A program made the position numbers and the translations under genes. A DNA stretch of 64,000 bases from Oreocharis arfaki (taxonomy: Eukaryota > Chordata > Aves > Passeriformes > Paramythiidae). A model generated the notes under the pieces. The model had not been told where the DNA came from. It did no database searches and worked only from the letters and a program-made list of their open reading frames with translations. Shown in pieces: positions 50,589 to 62,063 of the stretch (position 1 is its first letter; every line of letters starts with the position of its first letter). The stretch is taken from the NCBI GenBank assembly GCA_013398015.1, contig VZRR01013406.1:502542-566541 (forward strand), written 5' to 3'.

Positions 50589-53500
50589 CAGCACAGCACG
50601 TAAATATAACCACTGTTGAGCTTTCTCAACATTTGTTTCTGGATGAGGACAGTATTTCCAGAGCAAAGATTAGGTTTCCTCCCTAAATGCCAGTTATCTA
50701 CTGAACCCTAGAAGACTTCTGTGGGACAATATGCACAAGGACGTTTGAACTAGCCTCATGTTGCCCTTACAGCTGCAGTCTTACAGCTATTCTTCCCCCC
50801 TGAATTGAGATAATGAGTTAAGCTTGCATCCTCTCCTGGCATTCTATCCTTACTAAATTTTCCTCCACATAAAATATTCTTTTAAGCAAAATATTTTGTT
50901 GGTCTAAAAAGCTATTTAATTATACTGCATTATACTGGATGAATGCAAATGAATTATCAAAAATGCTACTGAGACTTAGCAGAGAATTTCTATACAGCTC
51001 TATTACTTGTGCCAAAAGTAATGAAGACTTTCCATTTTCAATTTTAAGTTTACAAAGGGAAAACAGAAATGGGCATATATATTTTATATCATACCATACC
51101 TTTCTCAATTAGCTGGTAAGAATAAGCCTTCCTCAGACTGATAGCTCTTCTGAAGATTCTTTTTCCATGCTTCCACATAAGACTCTATGTGTGCTTTTAA
51201 ATTGATTTGTGCATGCATCTCAAAGCTCTGGCAAGGCATATTTTAAAAATTGTGATAGAATATACATCAATATTTAAACACATTAGATACTCTTGAAATT
51301 TTACCTTGAGCAGTTTTTTTTCAATTCGCATAAAAATGTATTTCTTTAAAGGCTGAGAAGAGACTGGAACATGAAGATACACACTCTAAAAACAGGCATG
51401 CTTAATGCTTACTTTAAGCAACATTTTAGCTAGATAAAGTTACAAGTTCAGGACTTGAACTAAGTGGAATATTAAGGGCAAGTGCCTCAGTGAGTGTAAT
51501 ACATACAAGAAGCAGAAAGCAAGGAAAATTATTTTATGAAAGTTTTGCCTTCTAAATTTCCTCAAAATATTTTGCAGCAATGCAAAGCTTTTAATTTGAA
51601 AACTGCATTTTTCATTTTTTTCACAGTTTCTGAATGAAGAAGAAGAGTTTCTGTGAATACGAAAAATTAAAATCAGTTGAGAAGCCCTCTATCTGCACTC
51701 CAGGGGTAACATTACCTCAGCTAATAAAGTCTCTTAATGCTCAGGTATCTTGATGAAATGTCTCAGCTTCAAGAGGCTAAATTCTACTTGTAGCCCTACC
51801 ACTTGCCAAAATTATGTAGGCTACTCCTGTCACCTCCTTACCTTTTCTTAATCTACATCTTGTCATCTCTGCTTGGACTGAACTGGCTTAGGAAATGTTA
51901 GGTTTCTGTGGAATGACAGTGTATAAATAACTTCTCAGGAATCTTAGATGTAAAAAAAGCCCCTTGGTATTACCCATAAGAAATTACTTCAAACTTCAAT
52001 ATTACTTGATATAAAATTCTCATGCAGTTTCACAAAACAAAATAGATACATATCATCAGGCATATATTGTTAAAAGGGAAAATATGACTAGTTTGTAAAA
52101 ATGTTTTTACAGCTACCATCATTCCAAATCTCCCCCAATTTTTATTGCCAACACACTCAGCAACAGACTTGTGCTTCCTGTTGGAAATTATCACCACCAC
52201 AGGTACTTTTCGTTCCTCAAGACTGATAGTACAGATTCTAAGTTTTATTTTCAATAAACTAAAGATGGCTGCTTAGTTAACTTGTCCATGACAGAAACCC
52301 ACAGAAGACAATAACTTGTGAGAAGAATTTATTTCACTACTGATGCATGCACACTTCAGATGTAGCTGGAAAATGATCAATCCAAGAACCACAATTAAAA
52401 ACTACAGTTATATTACACAAAGTCATGCTTACAACATTGTTAAGATGTGCTTAACTCGCACTATGGGGGGTTTCTACAAGCTGACAAAAACTGGTGGCTG
52501 TTTAGATTAAAGAACTTGAACAATACATGCCAGATGCATCTAAACTGCAGGTCAAGATGTAGTAACAAGATGTACAATGCCTGAGTGCCCCTTATCCTCT
52601 CAGGGTGGTGACATTAGAAACTAACCTATCACCAGCAGTCATCTTGAGGCTGTAAGCTGGCTATAGCATTGTATCATTTTATCTTGATATTGCGCTGTTG
52701 GGAGGACAGTGTGATCAAATAAAGGATTAAAAATTATCTTCTAAATTGCAAAAATGTAAACCTGCCAGAAAAGAGAGCTCTTTCCTTCCATTCTGATGTA
52801 CTGCTTAAAATACAATTATTCTCAGGCTTGTAAATCAGCTAGAGGGCCCCCCAAGTAATTTAATGGGAAATCCAGGTCTTTACTCCACAATAAAAACTAG
52901 TATGTGAGACTAAAGAACACCCTAAACTCAGATTTCTTTATTCTTATTAATATTAGGTTTAGTGAATAGTCTGATTGTGCATAACATGAAATTCAAACTT
53001 ACTTCTTTGAGCTACAGGTCTATTACCTCACCATGGATGCAGAACAAGTTTATTAGCTCTTCTGGTCAATTTGTTTGCAGACACTGGACAGTTCTCCATA
53101 GCTTTTCTAACCATTATTCAGCACCTAGGATCCAAATCAAAGGGCTTTCCTTACATTCACAACACACATCATATCAGCATTACAAATTGTCCCTGATAGT
53201 CATTGTCTCCTTATTTTCATCTCTCTCCATTTTATAACAAACTTTGGACCTAGCTTAATTTTCTTTGCTTCAGGGTCTGAAAGCTACTTAGTATAATGTG
53301 GCTATTCTCAGCCAACTGCTGCTAATACTCTCTGTAACCAAATTTCTCTCCTAAAGTGAGTCTTACACATTTTGGACTGGAATTTGTCATTGTTAGGAGT
53401 GATTTTAAAGTAATTTGAGCCCTTAATGCTATTAGAAAACCAGGGCAATCAGAGGTCTAACTAACTTCAATGATTTGTGACTTAGATCTTAGGGATAAAA

Positions 53501-56500
53501 CTTTTTCTAAATGGCAAGGATAGGATTTTGAAGTTTTTTTGCTGAAGCCTGTCACAGTCCAGGTGTGCAGATTGAACATTTTTGAGCAACCACAAGTGTC
53601 CAGCTGCTGGGTAATCTTTTCTAAATGAAACCTTATACATAAAAATAAATATGAAAATCACTCCTATATGTCAAATTAGAGTGGCAAAACCCCAGAGTAT
53701 ACATTTTTAACGTGTGGATTTACTTGAGTGTGAAAGGAAAAACCTGAATTCACATTCTGGATGTGTTTGAACTGCTTCATGCCATAAGTGCAGCTACTGT
53801 TTAAACACACTAAGTTTTAGAAGAAATATCAAAGTGAACCATCTTTTTTAGCACATTGATGTGCAAGGCTTGAGTGAATACAGGATTTTTGGTAGCACTT
53901 TGAAAGAATTTAGAAAATAAGGCCCACTTAAAAGTAACGTGGAGGTGTAGGTAGGCTTCACCATTGGTGATGTCAACCAGAATCTAAGATACCTGAAAAA
54001 TATGCAGGAAGGTCATAAGTAAATAGATGAATCCAGAATAAAAGTATGTGCAATCCCACCATGTACTAAGCAAAGCAGAAGAGATGGAACAAATATTTAT
54101 TACTTATCTATCTTTATGATTGAAACTAATTTGCTTACTGTAAATTACATGATTGAATATAAGAACCTAGGGAAATTTCCTTGAGGAACCTCACATATAA
54201 AGTACATAGCACTCACCAAAAGGTAATCGATTCTATAACACAAACCCAAAGAAATCATAACTGCACTACAAAGCAACAGCACATCTTTCAAAGAGTGCAA
54301 GTGCAACATCAGTATAAAAAAAAAAGCAATCAAAGCTCAAAATGCAACTTTTTAGTTCAAAAATCTCTCCTACTATGACCTCTTTCCATCACTGGTGTTG
54401 AAGATCAGACCCTGATCCTGTCCTGCAGGACACTGCATCCTCGGAGGGAAGACCTTTTTTACAATCAATTCAGGGATCTTTTTTTCAAAGTTGCAGCCAC
54501 TTGAGATAGCTCATGCCATTGCTAGTCTGGTTCTCAGTTCCCGGTCTGCAAAAGCTTCTTGATATCCATGAGGTTCAGGCTTCAAACTGCAAAAAGAAAT
54601 TGTTCTCTAGCCTTACCTTCCAAATTCTTAAGTATTTTGGGTATTGAGCAAGCTCAGTAGCTTCTAAAGGAAGAGCAATTTCCCATCACCTTCCAGAGGA
54701 TTTTTAAGGACTCTCTAAAAGAAATAGGAGCAAACAAAATCAAAGCCATAATAGGACCATAAGCCACATTTAACATGAGTCCTGGCACTACATACCCCTG
54801 CATAGCATCAGTTTGTAATCAAACTGCTTGGTTGAAGCAGTATCTCATTACTGGTAGTTCTGAACAGCTCTTTAGTACTGTATTTTCTTCTTACCATGTG
54901 CCAAAATAGGATAGACTATGTCATGTAGATTCAGATTCTTTCCCTATTACTCTGTCTCCTTCAAGTGTTGAGTGCATCACACGAAGTGGCACTCTTCTGC
55001 ACAACACTGTCAAACATTTTAGGGTCCACAATCACTACAATCCCATTTTATAGACTGGAAGCCTGATCTGAGACACTGGAACACCTATCCATCCCTCAGG
55101 ATAAATTCTCCAGTGTTTTACCCCAAACAGGATACCTTCTTGTCCATGAGTTCCCAAGTGGCTGGCAAGGTACCTTTACAGGTATCTTGACCAGAAACAG
55201 AGTGAGCCTGCATATCAGAGCCTGCGTAAATGGCCCCATCTTGCTCAGACTATGTGCAGAAGTACCAGGTAGAAAAGGCTGCCTTGAACGTAGCCTGACT
55301 TAAGGTCAATGACAGAACTCTTGCTTAAGCAGGTACAAGTCCAAGCCAGAGGGCAGAGGTGGTGAGTCCTGGTGCTGTGTGCCAGGCAGGAGATGGAGCA
55401 CACCACTGTGCTCTCAGCCCCCACAGAGCAGCTCAGCTGCTCAGCACTGAGCACTGCTGGGATAGAGCAGCACAACAACACTGCCACTGCTCCCAAATGG
55501 GAGGACTGTCTCTCAGGACAAGATTTCTCCTTCCTCTGGTTCTAACAGGGCAACAGTCTCAGTGGCGAGGAGCACAGAGAGGCTCCTAGGAAAAGAGGAG
55601 CATTGCCAGTCAGGCCCTGGCCTCAGGTGGCAGCGCTGCTTTGTCCATGGGTTGAAATGCAGTTGCTCCAGCACTGCTCTTCTCTGTTGATAGAAAGGTC
55701 ACACAATGAGCTGAAGTTTCAACTAGAGCCCTGCTACAAGCAATCTGTTCCCAGGCCTGGAGCAACAAGGTAGGCCTAATACACCTCAACTACCACTTGC
55801 TTCCCATCTGAGAGGATGCTGGGAATACCTTCTGCTCTGTCTTCAGCACCTCTTCGTCCACTCTGCAAATCAGAACAGGAAGGCACACTTGTGACCCTTT
55901 TCTTTTCGGGGCAGGCCAGCAGCCACACAAAGCCTAAATGCTCCCTGACTCCAGAGAGATCTACCTCTGTGTTCCTGGGTAAATCAATGAATAAGTCAGT
56001 CACCAGAAACTGTAACAGATTTGATCAGGTTGTACCCTGTTTCTGCTGTTCACCCTGAATCCTGGCCTCTGTGTCACTGTATAGTCAGATAGCACATGTA
56101 TTTCCATTGATGATTAAACTTTTTTCATAAGGCACCAGCGGGACTCACAGTTGTAAATCCTATTATAAAGATTCAGTAAGAGATAAAAATCTGTGCTCCC
56201 AGAGCCTCTCTTGAAAAATATGCAGCTCTACACTTTTCAAAATGTAACCCACAATGCAAGCTTAAATCACAGCAATTCATTTGAAAGTACTGGGTTTGAG
56301 TGATGACTATTTTACCCACTCGAAGAAGTGGCCAAAAAAATTTAAACTTATTTATTGCTATAAATGCCATTGTGACAAAAACCTTACACACTGTAGAAAT
56401 GTGTAATTCAGTAAGCAAATTGGTAGAAAGGTTTCTTTGTTCCTTTGTAAAATTCTCCCCCACAGGTAAAAGGAGGAGGTTAAATTGCATGACACAATAC

Positions 56501-58455
56501 TGCCTAACAACTCTGAGACATGAATAGTGTCTAAGTTTACATCATTCCCCAGAATCAGTAGAATACTGTGGAAGATTCGGGAATACCTTACTCCTCTTTC
56601 CCTCCATTTATTTTTCAATATAACCACAAAATCTTAAAGAAAAAATAGTTTCCAGCAACTTCAACTAAGAAATAAGAATCAGAATCATAAAATTAATGGA
56701 TTATATGAGAATTTATTGAAGTTTTTTGTATCTCCATGGGAAGAAAGAAGTGAAATATGCCCTACATATATTTAATTCATATGGTATGGCTGAATTAGGA
56801 AAGAGTGATCTTGCAGACGTTTAAGAAATTTATATTTAAACAATAATGCACAAAACTAACAACATCATGAAACCTTTACAGCAAATTCCAAATCTGTAGC
56901 AGATTATTTCATACCTTTTCTTCTGGCTTTCCCTTATAATCTTAAGAGTTCTCTCATTCTCCCATACTATCTTATAAGCTTTGTTTAATTGATTTTGTAG
57001 GCAATCAGATATTACAGAATTGTGACAGGAAATTTCCTTCTAGAAGAGGTGTACCAGCAAAAGTGACTTTGCTGCTTTGACTGAAGTAACGTTGTAAGTG
57101 CACAGCTATTGCCTCTGGCTAACAAGCAGCGCGAGCAAAGAAGGTGCATTACGAGGTGCCTAAACATGAATCAGGATTTTTCTAAGATGTATGACAACAT
57201 TTTAAGCTCATGATCCAAAGAAATTCAATATAACTCTCCTCTTAACTTGAACTAAATAAGAAACAATTCCTTTATTAGCAAAATCCTATTCCTGTCTAAT
57301 ACTTGAGCTAAACACGTCCTTGCTTTCAGCTAAATTAGCTACCAGCACAATACTCTCAATATTAATTGTGAATTGTATAATTAGAGAAACCATGTGTATT
57401 TGTGTTTTAAACTTGAAACTTCCATACCATTAAAAAAAAAACAAAACCGCTTTCCATAAATAACATCAATTTTAAAGTCACCTATGCAAAATATTCAGTT
57501 TTTAAACACTTGCTCTTTTTATTACTGCACTAGTTGTCAGAACATTAGCAGACATTATACAATTTAAGTAATGTAACTGGAAGCGTTATGTTGAGGTTTT
57601 GTGAGTCAAGTGTATGGAACAAAATTCTCCTTATGAATTGCATGGCAACATTTCATGAAAAATCATGCTGAGAAGTAATTGTGACAGAAGGGAGGTATTG
57701 AAAGATACTGTTCTACCCTGGCAAGCCAATAAAAGGGTAGAGATAGCGAGTCAACATTTTGTGTTAATGATGTCTAAGACGACAAAGAAACTAGGCTTAA
57801 TAGATGTAACAGATATGACTATATCATTCTGTACAAGGATAATCAAGAATTACATCCTAATGCAGTAGTGGGAATCTGATACAGAATCTTAGGGTCAGAC
57901 TGATATATGTTCCGAGAGCGCTTATGCTGTCAAAGAGACTAACACTGGAACTGCTTTGTTATGAGAGATTATATGCCCAAATTACCAATGGAATTTCCTC
58001 ACCGGTTTATCACAGGGCCGAATTCCTGGAAGGATGCACTAACTGATTGTTAATTGCCCTTGACAATATTTTTATCATGACTTTGACAGATAAGTAATAC
58101 ATGCCAGAAGGACAGGTCAAGAGAGTTGACCCTGTAGTTGTGACTTCATTCCATGTGAGAAACCCCAATAAACAGAATTATCCCTGTAGCCCAGGCTCTC
58201 AATTATATATCACAAGGTGAAAAACCAGGAGACCAAGTCAGTGACGTGAGCTGGACAGAGAAAGAAAAGGACTTCAGGAGTCAAGGAACTCAGAGCTGAG
58301 AAGTATTTGTCTCTTTTCTTAACTTTTCATTAACAGATAGGAGCAAAACTGCTGGATTAGCATGGCTGCTGCTGGAAGGAGGTGCAAACAATATAAGAAC
58401 TTTGAGAAACAAACATCTAAAGTAAACTACTATTGGGGTGGATGAGCTGGCAGTG
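50589..58455. other. Gene-free sequence
   Basis: No gene was recognised. It includes a GC-richer patch at 55.1-56.0 kb, listed separately. The part at 58.0-58.3 kb has an AATAAA (near 58168) and mixed composition but no identifiable element. Confidence 0.55.
55100..55990. other. GC-richer, CpG-poor patch of unknown origin
   Basis: GC content rises visibly for about 900 bases, with CAGC/CTGC-rich stretches such as GAGCAGCTCAGCTGCTCAGC. CpG remains rare, so it is not a CpG island. Short frames exist on both strands, but the tempting hydrophobic N-terminus of a minus-strand frame at 55496 starts at TTG, not ATG. It may be an old repeat or an untranslated exon. Confidence 0.3.
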
Positions 58456-58932
58456 TGTCGTGGTTTGAGCTTGCTACGTGCTAAACTCTCACGAAATCTG
58501 TTATTTTGCATAAGGGGTATCAATGATATTGAGGGAAACAAAAGTAATCTGCGAGGCAAAACAGGCACGCACTTGGGTACATACAGTGTAAAGAAAGTTT
58601 TATTACTAACAGAACTAGAGCTAAAAGAAATTATAGAAATTAAGGCAATAATAACACACTCTCCTCTCTTCCATCCCCCCTCCATTTACCAAACTTGCAC
58701 AAAGGATGGCACAACATGAGATTTTGGCCAGCAATATAGGTTTTAAAAGTCTCGCTAACATTTTGAGGAAAAAGGAGGTTTTTTTCTTCTGCTTAAACGT
58801 GGTTTCCAAACTGGCACTAGCAGACAGACCCGCCCGGAAATCTGCTGCTGTGCAAAACACCTCTCCCATGAAAATTTTGAAATCTCTTTCACACAACATT
58901 CATGGGCCACACATGGGGCGTCTCTCGTTTAA
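58456..58932 (-). mobile_element. Endogenous retrovirus LTR, cut by assembly gap
   Basis: On the plus strand the element begins TGTCGTGGTTTGAGCTTG, so on the minus strand it ends ...CAAACCACGACA, the same 3' terminus as ERVL-type avian LTRs. Read on the minus strand, an AATAAA signal (plus-strand TTTATT at 58599-58604) lies about 145 bases before the end, with a preceding CCCCCTTTACC-type purine/pyrimidine stretch in plus orientation (near 58660-58690). U3 extends right to the gap. CpGs are partly retained. The flank next to the terminus is GGCAGTG; no partner duplication was found on the far side of the gap. No primer-binding site adjoins the terminus, so this is a solo LTR or a 3' LTR. Confidence 0.62.
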
Positions 58933-59840
58933 NNNNNNNNNNNNNNNNNNNNNNNNNNNNNNNNNNNNNNNNNNNNNNNNNNNNNNNNNNNNNNNNNNNN
59001 NNNNNNNNNNNNNNNNNNNNNNNNNNNNNNNNNNNNNNNNNNNNNNNNNNNNNNNNNNNNNNNNNNNNNNNNNNNNNNNNNNNNNNNNNNNNNNNNNNNN
59101 NNNNNNNNNNNNNNNNNNNNNNNNNNNNNNNNNNNNNNNNNNNNNNNNNNNNNNNNNNNNNNNNNNNNNNNNNNNNNNNNNNNNNNNNNNNNNNNNNNNN
59201 NNNNNNNNNNNNNNNNNNNNNNNNNNNNNNNNNNNNNNNNNNNNNNNNNNNNNNNNNNNNNNNNNNNNNNNNNNNNNNNNNNNNNNNNNNNNNNNNNNNN
59301 NNNNNNNNNNNNNNNNNNNNNNNNNNNNNNNNNNNNNNNNNNNNNNNNNNNNNNNNNNNNNNNNNNNNNNNNNNNNNNNNNNNNNNNNNNNNNNNNNNNN
59401 NNNNNNNNNNNNNNNNNNNNNNNNNNNNNNNNNNNNNNNNNNNNNNNNNNNNNNNNNNNNNNNNNNNNNNNNNNNNNNNNNNNNNNNNNNNNNNNNNNNN
59501 NNNNNNNNNNNNNNNNNNNNNNNNNNNNNNNNNNNNNNNNNNNNNNNNNNNNNNNNNNNNNNNNNNNNNNNNNNNNNNNNNNNNNNNNNNNNNNNNNNNN
59601 NNNNNNNNNNNNNNNNNNNNNNNNNNNNNNNNNNNNNNNNNNNNNNNNNNNNNNNNNNNNNNNNNNNNNNNNNNNNNNNNNNNNNNNNNNNNNNNNNNNN
59701 NNNNNNNNNNNNNNNNNNNNNNNNNNNNNNNNNNNNNNNNNNNNNNNNNNNNNNNNNNNNNNNNNNNNNNNNNNNNNNNNNNNNNNNNNNNNNNNNNNNN
59801 NNNNNNNNNNNNNNNNNNNNNNNNNNNNNNNNNNNNNNNN
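58933..59840. other. Assembly gap (908 N)
   Basis: A run of 908 N. The very long frames that cross it (317-380 codons) are meaningless. The odd length suggests an estimated rather than a fixed-size gap. Confidence 1.
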
Positions 59841-60018
59841 CCTGGTAACGCCTGAGCTGTCCTGGCCTGGGTGCGGGGCTGTGTCTCAGTGCCATCCATC
59901 GGCACGGGGGCTAGGAAATCGGCCTGCGAGGTGCCGAGCTGCACCCCCAGGGCATCCCTTGCAGGGGGTGCTTTCGGGTTAAAGCGGCGATTCCAGTCAC
60001 CCCTCAGCACCCCGCATC
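59841..60018. other. GC- and CpG-rich block at the gap edge
   Basis: About 178 bases right of the gap are GC-rich with around ten CpGs (for example CATCGGCACGGGGG, AAAGCGGCGATTCC), ending abruptly near CCCCGCATCA, after which AT-rich DNA resumes. On the minus strand it is open throughout (it reads WNRRFNPKAPPARDALG), but I recognise no protein. It could be internal or U3 sequence of the retrovirus in the gap, or the edge of a CpG-island promoter. The gap itself is probably GC-rich too. Confidence 0.45.
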
Positions 60019-60230
60019 AAACTACTCCTAAGCAAAAGTGTCAATCTGAAACTCACACAGAAAAGATGAATTTGCAAAAATCTGCACCAGCAACTAGAAT
60101 CACTTCCCAGTACCACTGTCAGATAATAGAAAGCACACCATCACACCTGAACTTGGAGAAGCATAGGAAAAAATGTTATGTGAAATTTTGGAGTCTTTTA
60201 CTTGAATAGTGTGTACATTAGGTCCACATT

Positions 60231-60261
60231 TGAGGAATGCTAATATATGAGGAATGCTAAT
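60231..60261 (+). repeat. 14-bp direct repeat (TGAGGAATGCTAAT), period 17
   Basis: Exact copies occur at 60231-60244 and 60248-60261, separated by ATA. It looks like a small tandem duplication. Confidence 0.85.
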
Positions 60262-60897
60262 GGAATGAATCCTTCCCTGTCTGCGGTCCTCACTGCCCAG
60301 TAGTGTCTGACCAGCAAATTCAGTGACTTCTTGCTGAATCTTTACATATACACCCGGTCAGGTGGGACTACACCTCAACTTTCCACAAGACATCAAGCAC
60401 TACCCATATATTTTGGAACAGAAGCTACAGTCTCTACTCCCGTCTCTGATGATGAACTTTCAACTGCCTACAGGTTCTGAAAGGTATAACTTAGTCCATT
60501 GTTTATTCCCAGTACAACTGGTTCATACATGCTTAAAATAATTTTACAACAATATTCTGCAATGTCTAAGATTTCCCTTTGACTGTAGTATGCAAAAATA
60601 GCAAAGGGTTCCCCCCCAACTTCTTCAAGAGTTCATAAATAGTCTATATATCTAGGCAAAATAGATGAATATTTGATTTTGACTTCTATTTTTTTTTCCC
60701 CTCTTATTCTGCTGAGATAACTTTTTTCCTATTAAAAATTCCAGGAGTCTCAAACTCTGCCAGTCATCTTTGGCTAGTATTTAATCTTTTGAGCATTCAC
60801 AAGCTAACATTTTATTGTTCTGGTTTCATTTAAATTTGTTTCAAACTTGAGGAAGTATGTTTCTTTTAAATTTTACTTTGCCATCTTGTATCTTACC

Positions 60898-60913
60898 AAA
60901 AAAAAAAAAAAAA
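60898..60913 (+). repeat. Poly(A) run of 16
   Basis: Sixteen A. No retroposon body was identified before it. Confidence 0.8.
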
Positions 60914-61705
60914 TACAACGGACCAATAGATTCAGTGATGTTGTAGCTACACGTCCCCAGGTTTGGCCAATAGTGAGGATGACAGCAAATATACACAAAT
61001 TTGCACTTCATGTACTACCCATATGTGGATACACTTACATACTCAGCTGGGCATGCAGCAAATGTTTTACCAGAACACACAGAAAAAGAAAAGTAACATT
61101 CCCACAAATGTGAACAGCACAGATGGGCCGATCCTGTTCCTCATCTCCATCTGTGCAGTACTGAAGTCAGCTACTGAAATACATGTGCTAAAGTGAGCAG
61201 ACAACATGGATCACTCCAATGGTTGCCCTTGGGCACTCAAGTCTATCCAGTAGCTTCCCTCAGATATCTTGAGTCTCCTTGGCCACCAGCATCACGACAT
61301 ACAAGAACCTGAGATTTGCAGCCTCACTGCAGCTGATGGTACTTGGATTTCCTCTCATTACACACACATACATACCCAGTGCATTTATACTCCCCTCAAC
61401 AATTCTCTCCAGTAGGTTGTCCAGACTGATGATGATTGCCATTGCTGACCTTCGGGTTCCCTTGTCTTTCTGGAAGGTGTTTTGGATTTATGGTCCCTGC
61501 AGCAACTAACTCTAACATCTGTCTCTTCGTTATTTCACTAGTGCTGCGCAAACCCAGAATATTCCACTGAGGAAAAGAAGAGTAGGCTTTAAAAAGAAGA
61601 CGTGACACAGTACAATCACAACCACAGGGCATAAGTGGATGAGTGTGCTGGCTAGCAGTCTGCTTACAGTCAACTGGCTGTAACATTTTCTTTTCTGTCT
61701 TTTCA

Positions 61706-62063
61706 TGTGCTTGTTGGGGAATGGCTGGTCAATGGCGGCCGCGGGTCGATGGAGGCCTTGCACGAGCAGAGTTCGTGCTGAAACATGCTAACTTGCAAGT
61801 ATTAATGACAAAAGCAAAGTAGCCTTGGAGCCCTGAGAAAGTATCGAAAAAAGTCCCTGGGAGGGATTTGCAGTAGAAGAGATAAAGAAGGACCTTGGAC
61901 TGCCAGCTGCAAGGGGGGTTGAGGCATGCCAATGTAATCTTTAGGCTTGTTATGCATAATGAATATGAGCATGTATATAAAGCAGTCGCTGCGAGAATAA
62001 AGTTGGAAGCATTTTATCACTCATACTGAGTCGGTCTTGCTTGCGCTCGCCCCGACATGTGCT
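61706..62063 (+). mobile_element. Young solo LTR, ERVK-like, with 6-bp target duplication
   Basis: The LTR occupies 61712-62057 (346 bp) with near-perfect inverted ends TGTTGGGG...CCCCGACA. The hexamer TGTGCT flanks it exactly on both sides (61706-61711 and 62058-62063). It carries a TATA box TATATAAAG (61974-61982), an AATAAA signal (61996-62001) and a short U5. CpGs are dense and intact, including a NotI-type GCGGCCGC at 61735-61742, in a CpG-poor neighbourhood; this implies a recent insertion. No internal genes remain. The target is itself a small repeat: TTCATGTGCTTGTTC recurs just downstream (62079-62093). The 6-bp duplication points to class II (beta/alpha-like) retrovirus integration. 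Confidence 0.92.
61974..61982 (+). promoter_or_regulatory. LTR TATA box
   Basis: TATATAAAG lies 14 bases before the AATAAA signal of the same LTR. This close spacing is common in compact beta-type LTRs, where the signal sits at or near the U3-R border. Transcription would start near 62005 and read rightward into flanking DNA. Confidence 0.6.

Larger units (their letters stand above)
60019..61705. other. Gene-free AT-rich sequence
   Basis: No gene was recognised. A 14-bp direct repeat lies at 60231-60261 and a poly(A) run of 16 at 60898-60913. Confidence 0.6.

Noticed and set aside
55245..55496. Minus-strand frame resembling a secreted cysteine-rich peptide with a signal sequence
   Set aside because: The first codon is TTG, not ATG, and the hydrophobic start comes from a CAGC/TGTTG-rich low-complexity stretch. 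No homology is visible.
56680..56720. Possible CR1 3' end (AGAATCAGAATCATAAAATTA)
   Set aside because: It loosely resembles the inverted CR1 tail, but the adjoining bases do not follow any CR1 3' UTR.
58706..60010. Frames of 317-380 codons on both strands
   Set aside because: They consist almost wholly of untranslated N from the assembly gap; the real codons at the ends do not support a gene.
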